DNA from: JAJCZZ01 sp964569085
Lineage (GTDB): Bacteria; Gemmatimonadota; Gemmatimonadetes; Longimicrobiales; Gaopeijiaceae
Length of the DNA: 64,000 nucleotides
Assembly: GCA_964569085.1 (NCBI GenBank)
Contig: CAZMTA010000020.1
Span: 6,978-70,977 of the forward strand
Direction: 5' to 3'
The first letter of the stretch is position 1; each line of letters starts with the position of its first letter. The position numbers and the translations under genes were made by a program. Positions 41,534 to 50,265 of this stretch are shown here, piece by piece. A model generated the notes under the pieces. The model ran no database searches, was not told the origin of the DNA, and was given only the letters and a program-made list of their open reading frames with translations.

Positions 41534-42913
41534 ATGCGCCACGCGGACGTCCTCATTCTCGGAAGCGGACAGGCCGGGTCCCCCCTCTCCTGGCGCCTGG
41601 CGAGGGCCGGCCGCTCCGTCGTCCTGGTGGAGCGGGCCGAGCTGGGGGGCACGTGCGTGAACACGGGCTGCACCCCCACCAAGACGTTCCTGGCCAGCGC
41701 CCGGGCCGCCCACGAGGCGCGCCGGGCGGGCGAGCTCGGCGTGGAGACCGGCGAGGTCCGGGTGGACCTGGCCCGGGTGGTGGCCCGGAAGGAGGACGTG
41801 GTGGAGACGTGGCGCTCCGGCGTGGCGTCCAACGTCGAGGAGGCCGCCGAGGAGCACGACCTGGAGCTGGTGCGGGGCCACGCCCGCTTCACCGGCCCGC
41901 GCACGGTGGAGGTGGACGGCGAGGCGCTCCGCGCCGACACGGTGATCGTGAACGTGGGGGCCCGGCCCAGGGTTCCGGGCCTGGACGGCCTCGACGGGGT
42001 GCCCTGGCTCGACAACCGCCGCGCCATGGAGCTGGAGGAGATCCCGGAGCACCTGGTGGTCCTGGGCGGCGGCTACGTGGGATGCGAGCTCGGACAGGCG
42101 TACCGCCGCTTCGGCTCGCGGGTGACCCTCCTCCACTCGGGGGCCCACCTCCTGACCGGGGTGGACGCCGACGTGGCCGACGCGTTGCGGGAGGCCCTGG
42201 AGGAGGAGGGGATGGACGTCCGCACCGAGACGCGGGGGACCGGGGTGCGGGGCGGCCCCGGCGAGGTCGTGGTGGAGACCGACGCGGGCGAGGACGTGCG
42301 GGGCACCCACCTCCTGGTGGCCGTGGGCCGGGTGCCCAACACCGACGACCTGGGCCTGGACGCAGCGGGGATCGAGGTGGACGAGGACGGGTGGATCGGC
42401 GTGGACGACCTGTACCGAACCAGCGCCGAAGGCGTGTACGCCGTGGGCGACTGCACCGGCGGGCCCATGTTCACCCACACCTCCTGGGACGACCACCGGA
42501 TCCTCTTCGAGCACCTCACCGGAGGAACCGAGCGGCGGCGGGGGGCGCGGATCGTCCCGTCCTCGACCTTCACCGACCCCCAGGTGGCCACGGTGGGCCT
42601 GGGCGAGGAGGAGGCCCGGGAAGCCGGGCTGGAGATCACGGTGGCCACCCTGCCCTTCCGGCGGATCGCCCGGGCGTACGAGACCGGCCGCACCGCAGGG
42701 ATGGTCAAGGTCGTGCTGGACGCCACGGCCGAGCGGATCGTGGGCGCCGCGGTGGTGGGCGCCGAGGCCGCGGAGCTCGTGACCGTCTACCAGGTCCTCA
42801 TGGAGGCCGACGCGCCGGTCCAGGCGCTGGTGGACGCCCAGATGATCCACCCCGCCTTCGTCGAAGGCCTCCAGAGCGCCGTCATGACCCTCGACCGCTG
42901 GGCCCTCTCCTGA
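41534..42913 (+). CDS. Pyridine nucleotide-disulfide oxidoreductase (mercuric reductase/dihydrolipoamide dehydrogenase-like)
   Basis: 459 residues. FAD motif VLILGSGQAGSPLSWRLARA at the N-terminus and redox-active disulfide GGTCVNTGCTPTKT (Cys42-type CxxxxC). NAD(P) motif VVLGGGYVGCELGQAYRRFG near residue 175 and second FAD motif VYAVGDCTGG. The dimerisation domain ends HPAFVEGLQ rather than the HPTxSE of lipoamide dehydrogenases. No lipoyl E2 genes are near, and a HMA domain or C-terminal Cys pair of mercuric reductase is absent. A thiol- or ergothioneine-related disulfide reductase is possible from context but unproven. Confidence 0.85.
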   Translation: MRHADVLILGSGQAGSPLSWRLARAGRSVVLVERAELGGTCVNTGCTPTKTFLASARAAHEARRAGELGVETGEVRVDLARVVARKEDVVETWRSGVASNVEEAAEEHDLELVRGHARFTGPRTVEVDGEALRADTVIVNVGARPRVPGLDGLDGVPWLDNRRAMELEEIPEHLVVLGGGYVGCELGQAYRRFGSRVTLLHSGAHLLTGVDADVADALREALEEEGMDVRTETRGTGVRGGPGEVVVETDAGEDVRGTHLLVAVGRVPNTDDLGLDAAGIEVDEDGWIGVDDLYRTSAEGVYAVGDCTGGPMFTHTSWDDHRILFEHLTGGTERRRGARIVPSSTFTDPQVATVGLGEEEAREAGLEITVATLPFRRIARAYETGRTAGMVKVVLDATAERIVGAAVVGAEAAELVTVYQVLMEADAPVQALVDAQMIHPAFVEGLQSAVMTLDRWALS

Positions 42914-43710
42914 GCCCGCGGCCCCCGGACCGCGGGGCACCGCCCCCGCCCGACGACGGACCGGACGCCCGGGAGGGCGACGCCCTCCACCTCCGGGCGG
43001 CCCGCGTGACCAAGCGCTACGGCGCCGTCACCGCGCTGGACGACGTGGGGCTGACGGTGGCCCGTGGGGAGCGGGTGGCGCTGGTGGGCGAGAGCGGGTC
43101 CGGGAAGACCACGCTGCTCCGGACCTTCAACCGGATGGTGGTCCCCGACGAGGGGCGGGTCTGGGTGGACGGGCGGGACGTGGCCCGCCTCGACCCCGTG
43201 GGCCTGCGCCGCTCGGTGGGCTACGTGCAGCAGGAGGGCGGGCTCCTCCCCCACTGGAGCGTTCTCCGCAACGCCGGCCTGGTGCCACGGCTCCGGGGCA
43301 TGCCCGACGCCGAGGAGCGGGCCCGGGCGGCGCTGGAGCTGGTGGGCGTCCCCGCCTCCGCCTTCGGCGCCCGCTGGCCCCGGGAGCTGTCGGGGGGGCA
43401 GCGCCAGCGGGTCGCGCTGGCCCGGGCGGTCGCCGCCCGCCCCGACCTGGTCCTCCTGGACGAGCCCTTCGGGGCCCTGGACGCCATCACCCGGGGCGAG
43501 CTCCAGGAGGCCTTCCTGGCGCTGGTCGAGGAGCTGGGGGTGACGGTGGTCCTGGTCACCCACGACCTGGGGGAGGCCTTCCGCCTGGCCCACCGCGTGG
43601 CGGTCCTGCGGGAAGGGCGGACGGAGGCGGTGGGGACGCCCGAGGAGCTCCGCGGCGAGCCGGAGACGGGCTACGTGGGGCGGCTCCTCCGGCGGGCGGG
43701 GGTCGCGTGA
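42910..43710 (+). CDS. ABC transporter ATPase, osmoprotectant (glycine betaine/choline) type, apparent CTG start
   Basis: 266 residues. Walker A GESGSGKTTLLRTFNRM near residue 58, Q-loop QQEGGLLPHWS, signature LSGGQRQRVALARA, Walker B LVLLDEPFGALDAIT and H-loop VTHDL. The family assignment follows from the downstream fused binding-permease protein. The frame has no ATG, GTG or TTG between the upstream gene's stop and the core domain except a GTG inside the first beta strand (VTKRYG). The apparent start is CTG 42910, overlapping that stop as CTGA, in line with the ATGA/GTGA couplings elsewhere. No C-terminal CBS pair is present, unlike OpuCA. Confidence 0.85.
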   Translation: MSPRPPDRGAPPPPDDGPDAREGDALHLRAARVTKRYGAVTALDDVGLTVARGERVALVGESGSGKTTLLRTFNRMVVPDEGRVWVDGRDVARLDPVGLRRSVGYVQQEGGLLPHWSVLRNAGLVPRLRGMPDAEERARAALELVGVPASAFGARWPRELSGGQRQRVALARAVAARPDLVLLDEPFGALDAITRGELQEAFLALVEELGVTVVLVTHDLGEAFRLAHRVAVLREGRTEAVGTPEELRGEPETGYVGRLLRRAGVA

Positions 43711-45293
43711 GGCGGGCGCTGGTGGTCTGGGCCGTCCTGGCCCTCGGCGCGGGGGGGCTCCGGCCGGCGCCCGCGGCGGGGCAGGACGAGCCGGTCCGGG
43801 TGGGCTCCAAGAACTTCGGGGAGTCGTACCTGCTGGCCGAGATCTTCGCCCAGCTCCTTGAGGCCCGGGGCATCGAGGTGGAGCGCCGGGCCGGCCTGGG
43901 CGCCACCGAGATCGTCTTCCAGGCGCTCAGGACGGGCGCCATCGACGTGTACCCCGAGTACACCGGCACCGGGCTCCTGGCCCTCCTGGGCCGGGACCCG
44001 CCCTCCGACGGGGGCCGGGCGTTCCGGGAGGTCTCCGAGGCGTTCCGGGAGCGCTGGGACCTGGTGTGGCTCCCGCCCCTGGGGTTCGAGAACACGTACG
44101 CCATGGCCGTGCGGCCCGGGATGGCCGACACCCTGGGGCTGGCCACCCTCTCGGACCTGGCGGCGGTGGCCCCCCGCCTCGTGGCGGGATTCACCCCCGA
44201 CTTCATCGGGCGGGCCGACGGGCTGCCCGGGCTGCGGGAGGCGTACGGACTCGAGCCCGGCTCGGTCCGCTCCCTCCTCCAGGCGGTGAAGTACGAGGCC
44301 CTCGTATCCGGGGACGTGGACGTCATCGACGGCTACTCCACCGACGGCCGCATCGCCCGCTACGACCTCACGGTGCTGGAGGACGACCGGGGCTTCTTCC
44401 CCCCGTACGACGCGGCCGCCGTGGTCACCGGCGACCTCCGCCGCACCCGCCCCGACGCCGTGGCGGCCCTCACCGAGCTCTCGGGCCTCCTGGACGAGGA
44501 GACCGTCCGGCGCCTGAACGCACGGGTGGAGGTGGAGGGACGGCCCGTGGCGGGCGTGGCCGCCGAGGCGCTGGCCGGGCTCGGCCTGGTGGAGGGGGAG
44601 GGAGCGGGGCCATCCGCCGCGACGGGCGCCGAGGGGCGGCCGGGGGACGAGGACGAGGCGCTCCTCCCCTACCTCTGGGCGCGGCGGGCGGAGCTGGCGG
44701 CGCTGACCCTCCGCCACCTCCTCCTGGTGGGATGGTCCCTGGGGCTGGGGATCCTCCTGGCCGTCCCCCTCGGGCTGGCGCTGGAGCGGACGCGGGGGGC
44801 CGCCGAAGGCGTGATCCGGGGGGTGGGGCTCCTCCAGACCATCCCCTCCATCGCGCTCCTGGCCTTCATGATCCCCTTCCTGGGGATCGGCGTGGTGCCC
44901 GCGGTGGTGGCGCTCCTCCTCTACTCCCTCTTCCCCATCGTCCGGAACACGTACACCGGGGTCCGGGACGCCGACCCGGAGGCCGTGGCCGCCGCCCGGG
45001 CGCTGGGCATGACCGGGACCCAGCTCCTGACCCGGGTGCGCCTCCCCCTGGCGGCCCCGGTGATCATGGCGGGCATCCGCACCGCCGCGGTCATCAACGT
45101 GGGGACCGCCACCCTGGCCGCCTTCATCGGAGCCGGCGGGCTCGGCGACCCCATCGTGGCGGGGCTGGCCCTCTCGGACACCACCATGGTCCTCTCGGGC
45201 GCGGTGCCGGCGGCCGCGCTGGCGCTGCTGGTGGACGCCGCGCTGGGGCTGGTGGAGCGCTGGGTCACGCCGGGGGGCCTGACCGAGAGGTAG
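43707..45293 (+). CDS. Osmoprotectant ABC transporter, fused substrate-binding protein and permease
   Basis: 528 residues from GTG 43707, overlapping the ATPase stop (GTGA). A signal peptide-like N-terminus (ending APAAGQ) is followed by an OpuAC/ProX-type binding domain (residues about 30-290; VRVGSKNFGESYLLAEIFAQ, DVYPEYTGTG, DVIDGYSTDG). A linker leads to a BPD_transp_1 permease domain (about 325-515) with five to six helices and the EAA loop AAARALGMTGTQLLTRVRLP. It imports glycine betaine, choline or a similar compatible solute. Fusion with the binding domain first is the reverse of OpuFB-type fusions. The downstream MscS gene fits osmotic stress. Confidence 0.9.
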   Translation: MRRALVVWAVLALGAGGLRPAPAAGQDEPVRVGSKNFGESYLLAEIFAQLLEARGIEVERRAGLGATEIVFQALRTGAIDVYPEYTGTGLLALLGRDPPSDGGRAFREVSEAFRERWDLVWLPPLGFENTYAMAVRPGMADTLGLATLSDLAAVAPRLVAGFTPDFIGRADGLPGLREAYGLEPGSVRSLLQAVKYEALVSGDVDVIDGYSTDGRIARYDLTVLEDDRGFFPPYDAAAVVTGDLRRTRPDAVAALTELSGLLDEETVRRLNARVEVEGRPVAGVAAEALAGLGLVEGEGAGPSAATGAEGRPGDEDEALLPYLWARRAELAALTLRHLLLVGWSLGLGILLAVPLGLALERTRGAAEGVIRGVGLLQTIPSIALLAFMIPFLGIGVVPAVVALLLYSLFPIVRNTYTGVRDADPEAVAAARALGMTGTQLLTRVRLPLAAPVIMAGIRTAAVINVGTATLAAFIGAGGLGDPIVAGLALSDTTMVLSGAVPAAALALLVDAALGLVERWVTPGGLTER

Positions 45294-45335
45294 GGCGACC
45301 CGGGCCCCGCCCGGCCGGCCGGCCCGGGAGCGGGT

Positions 45336-46616
45336 CTACGCCTCCACCGCGCCGGCCGCCCCCACCGCCCGCTCGAGATCGCTCCCGGCGGGCTTCTGGT
45401 AGGCCCGCAGGCCGAACTCGGGGAGGAGCGCCAGGAGGTGGTCGAACACGTCCCCCTGGATCCGCTCGTAGTCGGCCCAGGCGGTGGTGCTGGTGAAGCA
45501 GTAGATCTCCACCGGGACGCCCTCGGGGCCCGGCTCCAGGGCCCGCACCAGGATCGTCATCCCGTCGTGGATGCCCGGGTGCCGCGCCAGGTACTCCCGG
45601 GCGTAGGCCCGGAACGTCCCCAGGTTCGTCAGGCGCCGTCGCTCGGGGATCACCTCCCCGCCCTCGCCGTCCTCCGGAGGGTTGGCGGCGGCCAGCTCGT
45701 CCCGCTTCCGCTCCATGTACCCGCCGAGCAGCTCCCACCGGGAGAAGCGCGCCACCTCGTCGGGGGTGAGGAAGCGCACCGAGCCCAGGTCCAGGTCCAG
45801 GGAGCGCTTGATGCGCCGGCCGCCGCTCTCGCTCATCCCCCGCCAGTTGCGGAAGGAGTCGGAGATGAAGCGGTGGGTCGGGACCGTGGTGATCGTCTTG
45901 TCCCAGTTCTGGATCTTCACCGTGTGGAGGGCGATGTCCACCACGTCCCCGTCGGCGTGGGCCTGGGGCATCTCCACCCAGTCCCCGATGCGGATCATGT
46001 CGTTGCTCATGATCTGCACGCTGGCCACCAGCGAGAGGATCGTGTCCTTGAAGACCAGGAGGAGCACCGCGGTGAGGGCGCCCAGCCCCGAGAGGAACAC
46101 CAGGGGCGAACGGTCGGCCAGGACGGCCACCACCACGATGCCGGTGGCGACGTAGACGAAGATGGCCAGGACCTGGAGGTAGCCCTTGATGGGGCGGTTG
46201 TTGGCCTCGTCGCCGTAGGACTCGCGGTAGATGTCGTCCATCGCGGCCAGGAAGGCCCCGAAGGCCAACGCCAGCGTCACGACCATGTAGGCCGCCGCCA
46301 CCCGCCGCACCACCAGGAACGTCACCTCCACCCACGCCGGCCCGAGCCCCGTGCCCACCTGGGCCGGGCTCACGCCCAGCGCGAAGCCCACGCCGTAGAA
46401 GACCACGAGCGCCGGGGCCAGCGCCGCCAGCCGCCTGAAGAAACCGTGCTCCACCAGGTGGTCGTCCCAGGTCGAGCGGGTCCGGCCCGCCGCGCGGCGG
46501 ACCAGGGCCAGGAAGCCCCGGCGGGCCACCACGGCCGCCAGCCAGGCCACCACGGCCAGGATGGCGGTGGAGCCCACGAGGCTCAGCCAGGGATCGTCGG
46601 TCAGCGTCGTCTGCAT
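45336..46616 (-). CDS. Mechanosensitive ion channel, MscS/YbdG family
   Basis: 426 residues. About five membrane helices in residues 10-190, the last forming the pore helix (SGLGALTAVLLLVFKDTILS). The MscS beta domain follows (MIRIGDWVEMPQAHADGDVV; QNWDKTITTVPTHRFISDSF). The insertion of charged helices after residue 285 and the overall length match YbdG (MscM-like). It releases solutes during hypo-osmotic shock. It lies convergent to the osmoprotectant importer, 42 nt away, a functionally opposite pair, and 4 nt after the amidohydrolase on the same strand direction. Confidence 0.9.
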   Translation of the reverse strand: MQTTLTDDPWLSLVGSTAILAVVAWLAAVVARRGFLALVRRAAGRTRSTWDDHLVEHGFFRRLAALAPALVVFYGVGFALGVSPAQVGTGLGPAWVEVTFLVVRRVAAAYMVVTLALAFGAFLAAMDDIYRESYGDEANNRPIKGYLQVLAIFVYVATGIVVVAVLADRSPLVFLSGLGALTAVLLLVFKDTILSLVASVQIMSNDMIRIGDWVEMPQAHADGDVVDIALHTVKIQNWDKTITTVPTHRFISDSFRNWRGMSESGGRRIKRSLDLDLGSVRFLTPDEVARFSRWELLGGYMERKRDELAAANPPEDGEGGEVIPERRRLTNLGTFRAYAREYLARHPGIHDGMTILVRALEPGPEGVPVEIYCFTSTTAWADYERIQGDVFDHLLALLPEFGLRAYQKPAGSDLERAVGAAGAVEA

Positions 46617-46620
46617 TCGG

Positions 46621-48273
46621 TCACCTCTCCTTCCGTCCGGGTCCCCGGAGCACGTGCCCGGGGCGGGCGCCGGTGTGCCGGCCCCCCTCCTCGATCACCA
46701 CCTCGCCGTTCACGACCACCCAGTCGATGCCCTCGGGGAAGAGCACGGGCTCGTCGTAGGTGGCCCGGTCCTGCACCCGCTCCAGGTCGAAGACGACCAC
46801 GTCGGCCCAGAAGCCCTCGCGGAGGAGCCCCCTCCCCTCCAGCCGCATCCGGGTGGCGGGCCACGAGGTCATCTTCCGGACCGCCTCGGGGAGCGTGAGC
46901 ACCCCCTCGTCCCGGACGTAGCGGGCCAGGATCCGCGGGAAGGTCCCGTAGCTGCGCGGGTGCGGCAGCCCCAGCACGTCCTCCGCGCCGGCCTCCAGCG
47001 CGGCGCCGGCGTCGCTCCCGATGCTCACCCACGGCCGCTGGAGCGCCCAGCGCACGTCGTCCTCGCTCATCATGTGGTAGATGGCCATAACCCGGCCCTC
47101 GCCCTGGGCCACCAGGTCCCACGCGGCGTCGGCGGGCTCCTTCCCCTGGGCCTCGGCGATGGCGTCCAGGCTCATCCCCTCCCAGCGGGCGTTGGCCTCG
47201 TTGCGGGCGTTCACCAGGACGATGCCGTCCCACCCCCCGGAGGCCTCCACGATGTTCCACCACCCCGGGTAGCCCGTCTCCAGCTCCTGCTTCAGGCGGG
47301 CCCGGACCTCCGGACGGGCGATCCGGGCCCGGACCGAGTCCATGCCGCCGTCGAACGCCCAGGAGGGGATCGTGGCCTCCAGCCCCGTCCCCCCGGCGGT
47401 GTAGGGGTACTGGTCGGCGGCCACGTCCACCCCCCGGGCCCGGGCGGCCTCGATGCGCTCCGCGGCCTCGCGGATGAGCGTGCCCCAGCCGGGCTCGTAC
47501 GCCGCCTTGTAGTGGAAGATCTCCACCGGGAGGCCGGCCCGCTCGCCCACCTCGATGGCCTCCTCCACCGCCTCCACCAGCTCCCGGCCCTCGCCCCGGA
47601 TGTGGGAGGCGTAGACGCCGCCGTGCTCGGCGGCCACCTCGGCCACCGCCACCAGCTCGTCGGTGTCGGCGAAGGAGGAGGGCGGGTAGATGAGCGCGGT
47701 GGTCATTCCCATGACCCCCTGCTCCATGGCGCGCCGCATGATGGCGCGCATCTCCTCCAGCTCGCCCGGCGTGGGGGCCCGGTCGGCGGCGCCCAGGACG
47801 GCGGTGCGGGCCTGGGTCTCGGAGAAGTAGCTCCCGAAGTTCAGGGAGATCCCCGCCTCCTCCAGGCCGCGGAAGTAGTCCGAGATGGAGTCCACGGGCA
47901 CCGGGGTGCCCCCTTCCCCGCCGATGGCGGTGGTGACGCCCATGCGGAGCTTGTTCTCGGCGAGCCCGTTCCGGGGAAGCACGCTCCCCGACTGGTCCAT
48001 CATGTCGATGAACCCCGGGGCCACGTACCGGCCCGTGGCGTCGATCTCCCGCACCGCCGGCCCCCGCACCACCCCGATCCGCGCCACCCGCCCGTCCCGG
48101 ATGGCCACGTCGGCGGCGATCCACGGGTTCCCGGCGCCGTCCAGGACGCGGCCGTTGCGGATCACCAGGTCCCACGCGCCCTCCGAGGCGGTCTGGGCGT
48201 GGAGGGAGGGGGCCGCCGGGGCCAGGAGGAGGAGGGCGGCGAGGAGGCGGGGGAGTCGGGCGGGGATCGTCAT
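46621..48273 (-). CDS. N-acyl-D-amino-acid deacylase-like amidohydrolase, exported, lacking the HxH metal motif
   Basis: 550 residues from ATG 48273. Signal peptide (LLAALLLLAPAAPSLHAQ) then DLVIRNGRVLDGAGNPWIAA, the usual start of D-aminoacylases. The conserved GFID is followed by MMDQSG where most D-aminoacylases have an HxH zinc site. Other metal-related motifs remain: YASHIRGEG, VEIFHYKAAY and WVSIGSDAGA. Metal may be bound differently (single site), or the reaction may differ. The C-terminus WADVVVFDLERVQDRATY is typical. Likely hydrolyses N-acyl-D-amino acids or small peptides in the periplasm. Confidence 0.82.
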   Translation of the reverse strand: MTIPARLPRLLAALLLLAPAAPSLHAQTASEGAWDLVIRNGRVLDGAGNPWIAADVAIRDGRVARIGVVRGPAVREIDATGRYVAPGFIDMMDQSGSVLPRNGLAENKLRMGVTTAIGGEGGTPVPVDSISDYFRGLEEAGISLNFGSYFSETQARTAVLGAADRAPTPGELEEMRAIMRRAMEQGVMGMTTALIYPPSSFADTDELVAVAEVAAEHGGVYASHIRGEGRELVEAVEEAIEVGERAGLPVEIFHYKAAYEPGWGTLIREAAERIEAARARGVDVAADQYPYTAGGTGLEATIPSWAFDGGMDSVRARIARPEVRARLKQELETGYPGWWNIVEASGGWDGIVLVNARNEANARWEGMSLDAIAEAQGKEPADAAWDLVAQGEGRVMAIYHMMSEDDVRWALQRPWVSIGSDAGAALEAGAEDVLGLPHPRSYGTFPRILARYVRDEGVLTLPEAVRKMTSWPATRMRLEGRGLLREGFWADVVVFDLERVQDRATYDEPVLFPEGIDWVVVNGEVVIEEGGRHTGARPGHVLRGPGRKER

Positions 48274-48354
48274 GGCCGCGAAGCTAGCACGGGTCGGGAC
48301 GGGAGGCACGGCCGGATTGGCCCGGGACCGGCCCCCACCCTAGCTTCGCCCGCC

Positions 48355-49503
48355 ATGCCCTCACCCGAACGCGGCACCTCGCCCCCGATCCTCCTCTTCC
48401 GGCGCTACCTGCTGCCCGGCTTCGTCTTCCAGTCCGTCGTGGTGGCGGGAGGGTATGGCACCGGCCGGGAGCTCGTGGAGTTCTTCCTGACCCAGGGTCC
48501 CCTGGGCGGCCTCCTGGCGCTGACGGTCTCCACCCTGGTCTGGAGCGCCGTGTGCATGGCGTCGTTCGAGTTCGCCCGGCGCTTCCGGGCCTTCGACTAC
48601 CGGCACTTCTTCCAGGAGCTCCTGGGGCGGGGCTGGGTGCTCTTCGAGATCGGGTACGTCACCCTGCTCTTCATCGTCCTGGCCGTCATCGCGGCGGCCT
48701 CGGGCACGATCCTGGAGGAGACCTTCGGCCTGAACTACTGGATCGGCGTGGGCACGGTCATGGTGGCCGTGGGGGCGCTGGTCTTCGGGGGCTCGGAGAC
48801 CGTGGAGAAGTTCCTCACGGGCTGGTCCTTCCTCCTCTACGCCGTCTACGTCCTCTTCTTCGTCTGGTGCTTCCGCGCCTTCGGACCCGAGATCGGGGCC
48901 ACCCTGGGCTCGGAGCCCGCCGGGAGCGGGTGGGCGTGGGCCGGGCTCCGCTACGCCGGCTACAACCTGGCGGTCATCCCGGCCGTCCTCATGACGGTCC
49001 GGACCCACGAGTCCCGCCGCCAGAGCCTCGTGTCCGGGGCGCTGGCCGGACCCATCGCCATCGTCCCGGGCCTCCTCTTCTACCTGGCGATGGTGGGCCA
49101 GTACCCCGCCATCCTGGACCGGCCGGTGCCGGCCAACCATCTCCTGGAGGTCCTGGGTTCACGGAGCTTCCAGGTGGCCTTCCAGGTGGTCCTCTTCGGG
49201 ACGCTGGTGGAGACGGGGGCCGGGCTGATCCACGCCGTCAACGAGCGCATCGCCGGGGTGGTGCGGGAGCGCCACGGCGAGCTGCCCCGCTGGGTCCGCC
49301 CCGCCGTGGCGCTGGCCTTCCTGGGGATGGGCACCTTCATCGCCCGCTTCGGGCTCATCGACCTCATCGCGGCGGGGTACGGCACGCTCACCCTGGCCTT
49401 CATCGCGGTCTACGTGGTGCCGATCCTGACCGTGGGGGTGTGGAAGCTCCGGACGCGGCGCGGCACCGTACCGGGCGCGGGCCCGCCCGCCTCGACGCCC
49501 TAG
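48355..49503 (+). CDS. YkvI-family membrane protein (amino acid permease-like)
   Basis: 382 residues with about ten membrane helices. The sequence VVAGGYGTGRELVEFFLTQG near residue 27 is the signature of COG3949 (YkvI), a LeuT/APC-fold family with no established substrate. It is divergent from the amidohydrolase with 81 nt between starts and convergent with the creatininase gene, whose stop overlaps its end by 4 nt. Its position among amino-acid and peptide-catabolism genes suggests an amino-acid carrier. Confidence 0.8.
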   Translation: MPSPERGTSPPILLFRRYLLPGFVFQSVVVAGGYGTGRELVEFFLTQGPLGGLLALTVSTLVWSAVCMASFEFARRFRAFDYRHFFQELLGRGWVLFEIGYVTLLFIVLAVIAAASGTILEETFGLNYWIGVGTVMVAVGALVFGGSETVEKFLTGWSFLLYAVYVLFFVWCFRAFGPEIGATLGSEPAGSGWAWAGLRYAGYNLAVIPAVLMTVRTHESRRQSLVSGALAGPIAIVPGLLFYLAMVGQYPAILDRPVPANHLLEVLGSRSFQVAFQVVLFGTLVETGAGLIHAVNERIAGVVRERHGELPRWVRPAVALAFLGMGTFIARFGLIDLIAAGYGTLTLAFIAVYVVPILTVGVWKLRTRRGTVPGAGPPASTP

Positions 49504-50264
49504 CGGTAGAGCGCGTCCGGGTCCGCCTGGGCCAGCTCCACCAGGTAGCCCGCGAGCTTGTCCACCACCGCCTCGTAGACGGCGGCGCCCTTGGCCGGGG
49601 TGGCCCGGGACGGATCGCCGACGCCGGTGTCCTCGGTCACCTGGGACCAGCGCCGCGGCGCCCAGGCCCACCCCTCCCGGTGGGCGGCCATGCGCCACGC
49701 CCGCGCCGCCCCGGGCCCGGCCTCCTCCAGGGGGCGGACCCCGTCGGGGTCCAGGTGCAGCATGAGGCTCGTCTCCAGCTCCCCGGCGTGGTCGCCGGGC
49801 TCGTCGAGCGCCTCGTGGGTCCCGGGGATGGCGTACGTGGCCACCACCGAGAGGAAGACCGGGGTGGCCTCCTGGAGCTCGCGCACCATGCCGCGGAAGT
49901 CGTTGCCGCCGTGGGCGTTCAGGATCACCAGCTTCTCCACGCCCCATCCCTCGACGCTCTCCACCACGTCGGAGAGGACGGCGGCCATGGTGGAGGGGTG
50001 CATGTTCACCGTCCCCGCCAGGTCCATCTGCTGGGCGTTGGCGCCGAAGGGGACGGCGGGGAGCACGAGGCTCCGCGCGCCCCGGCGCCACGCCCGCTCG
50101 GCCGCGCCGGCGGCCAGCGCCGCCGCCTGGACCGTGTCCGTGGCGTAGGGGAGGTGGAGGTTGTGGGGCTCGGTGGCGCCCCAGGGAAGCACCGCCACGT
50201 CCCAGGCCCCGTCCCGGACCTCGGGCCAGACCGCCTCGGCCAGGAGCCAGGGGCGCCGGGTCAT
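49500..50264 (-). CDS. Creatininase-family amidohydrolase
   Basis: 254 residues. Metal-binding motifs of the creatininase fold: AVLPWGATEPHNLHLPYATD near residue 24 (Glu, His, Asp ligands), VNMHPSTM, LVILNAHGGNDFRG near residue 112, and HAGELETSLMLHLDP near residue 159. Members include creatininase, the riboflavin FAPy deformylase ArfB and mycofactocin MftE; none can be chosen here. One nucleotide separates it from the symporter upstream, so transport and hydrolysis of the same substrate are likely linked. Confidence 0.87.
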   Translation of the reverse strand: MTRRPWLLAEAVWPEVRDGAWDVAVLPWGATEPHNLHLPYATDTVQAAALAAGAAERAWRRGARSLVLPAVPFGANAQQMDLAGTVNMHPSTMAAVLSDVVESVEGWGVEKLVILNAHGGNDFRGMVRELQEATPVFLSVVATYAIPGTHEALDEPGDHAGELETSLMLHLDPDGVRPLEEAGPGAARAWRMAAHREGWAWAPRRWSQVTEDTGVGDPSRATPAKGAAVYEAVVDKLAGYLVELAQADPDALYR

Positions 50265-50265
50265 C

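Noticed and set aside
42910..43710. Frameshift at the start of the ABC ATPase because no usual start codon exists
   Set aside because: Domain order and motifs are complete and the CTGA overlap matches the coupling style of the region, so an unusual start is simpler than a frameshift.
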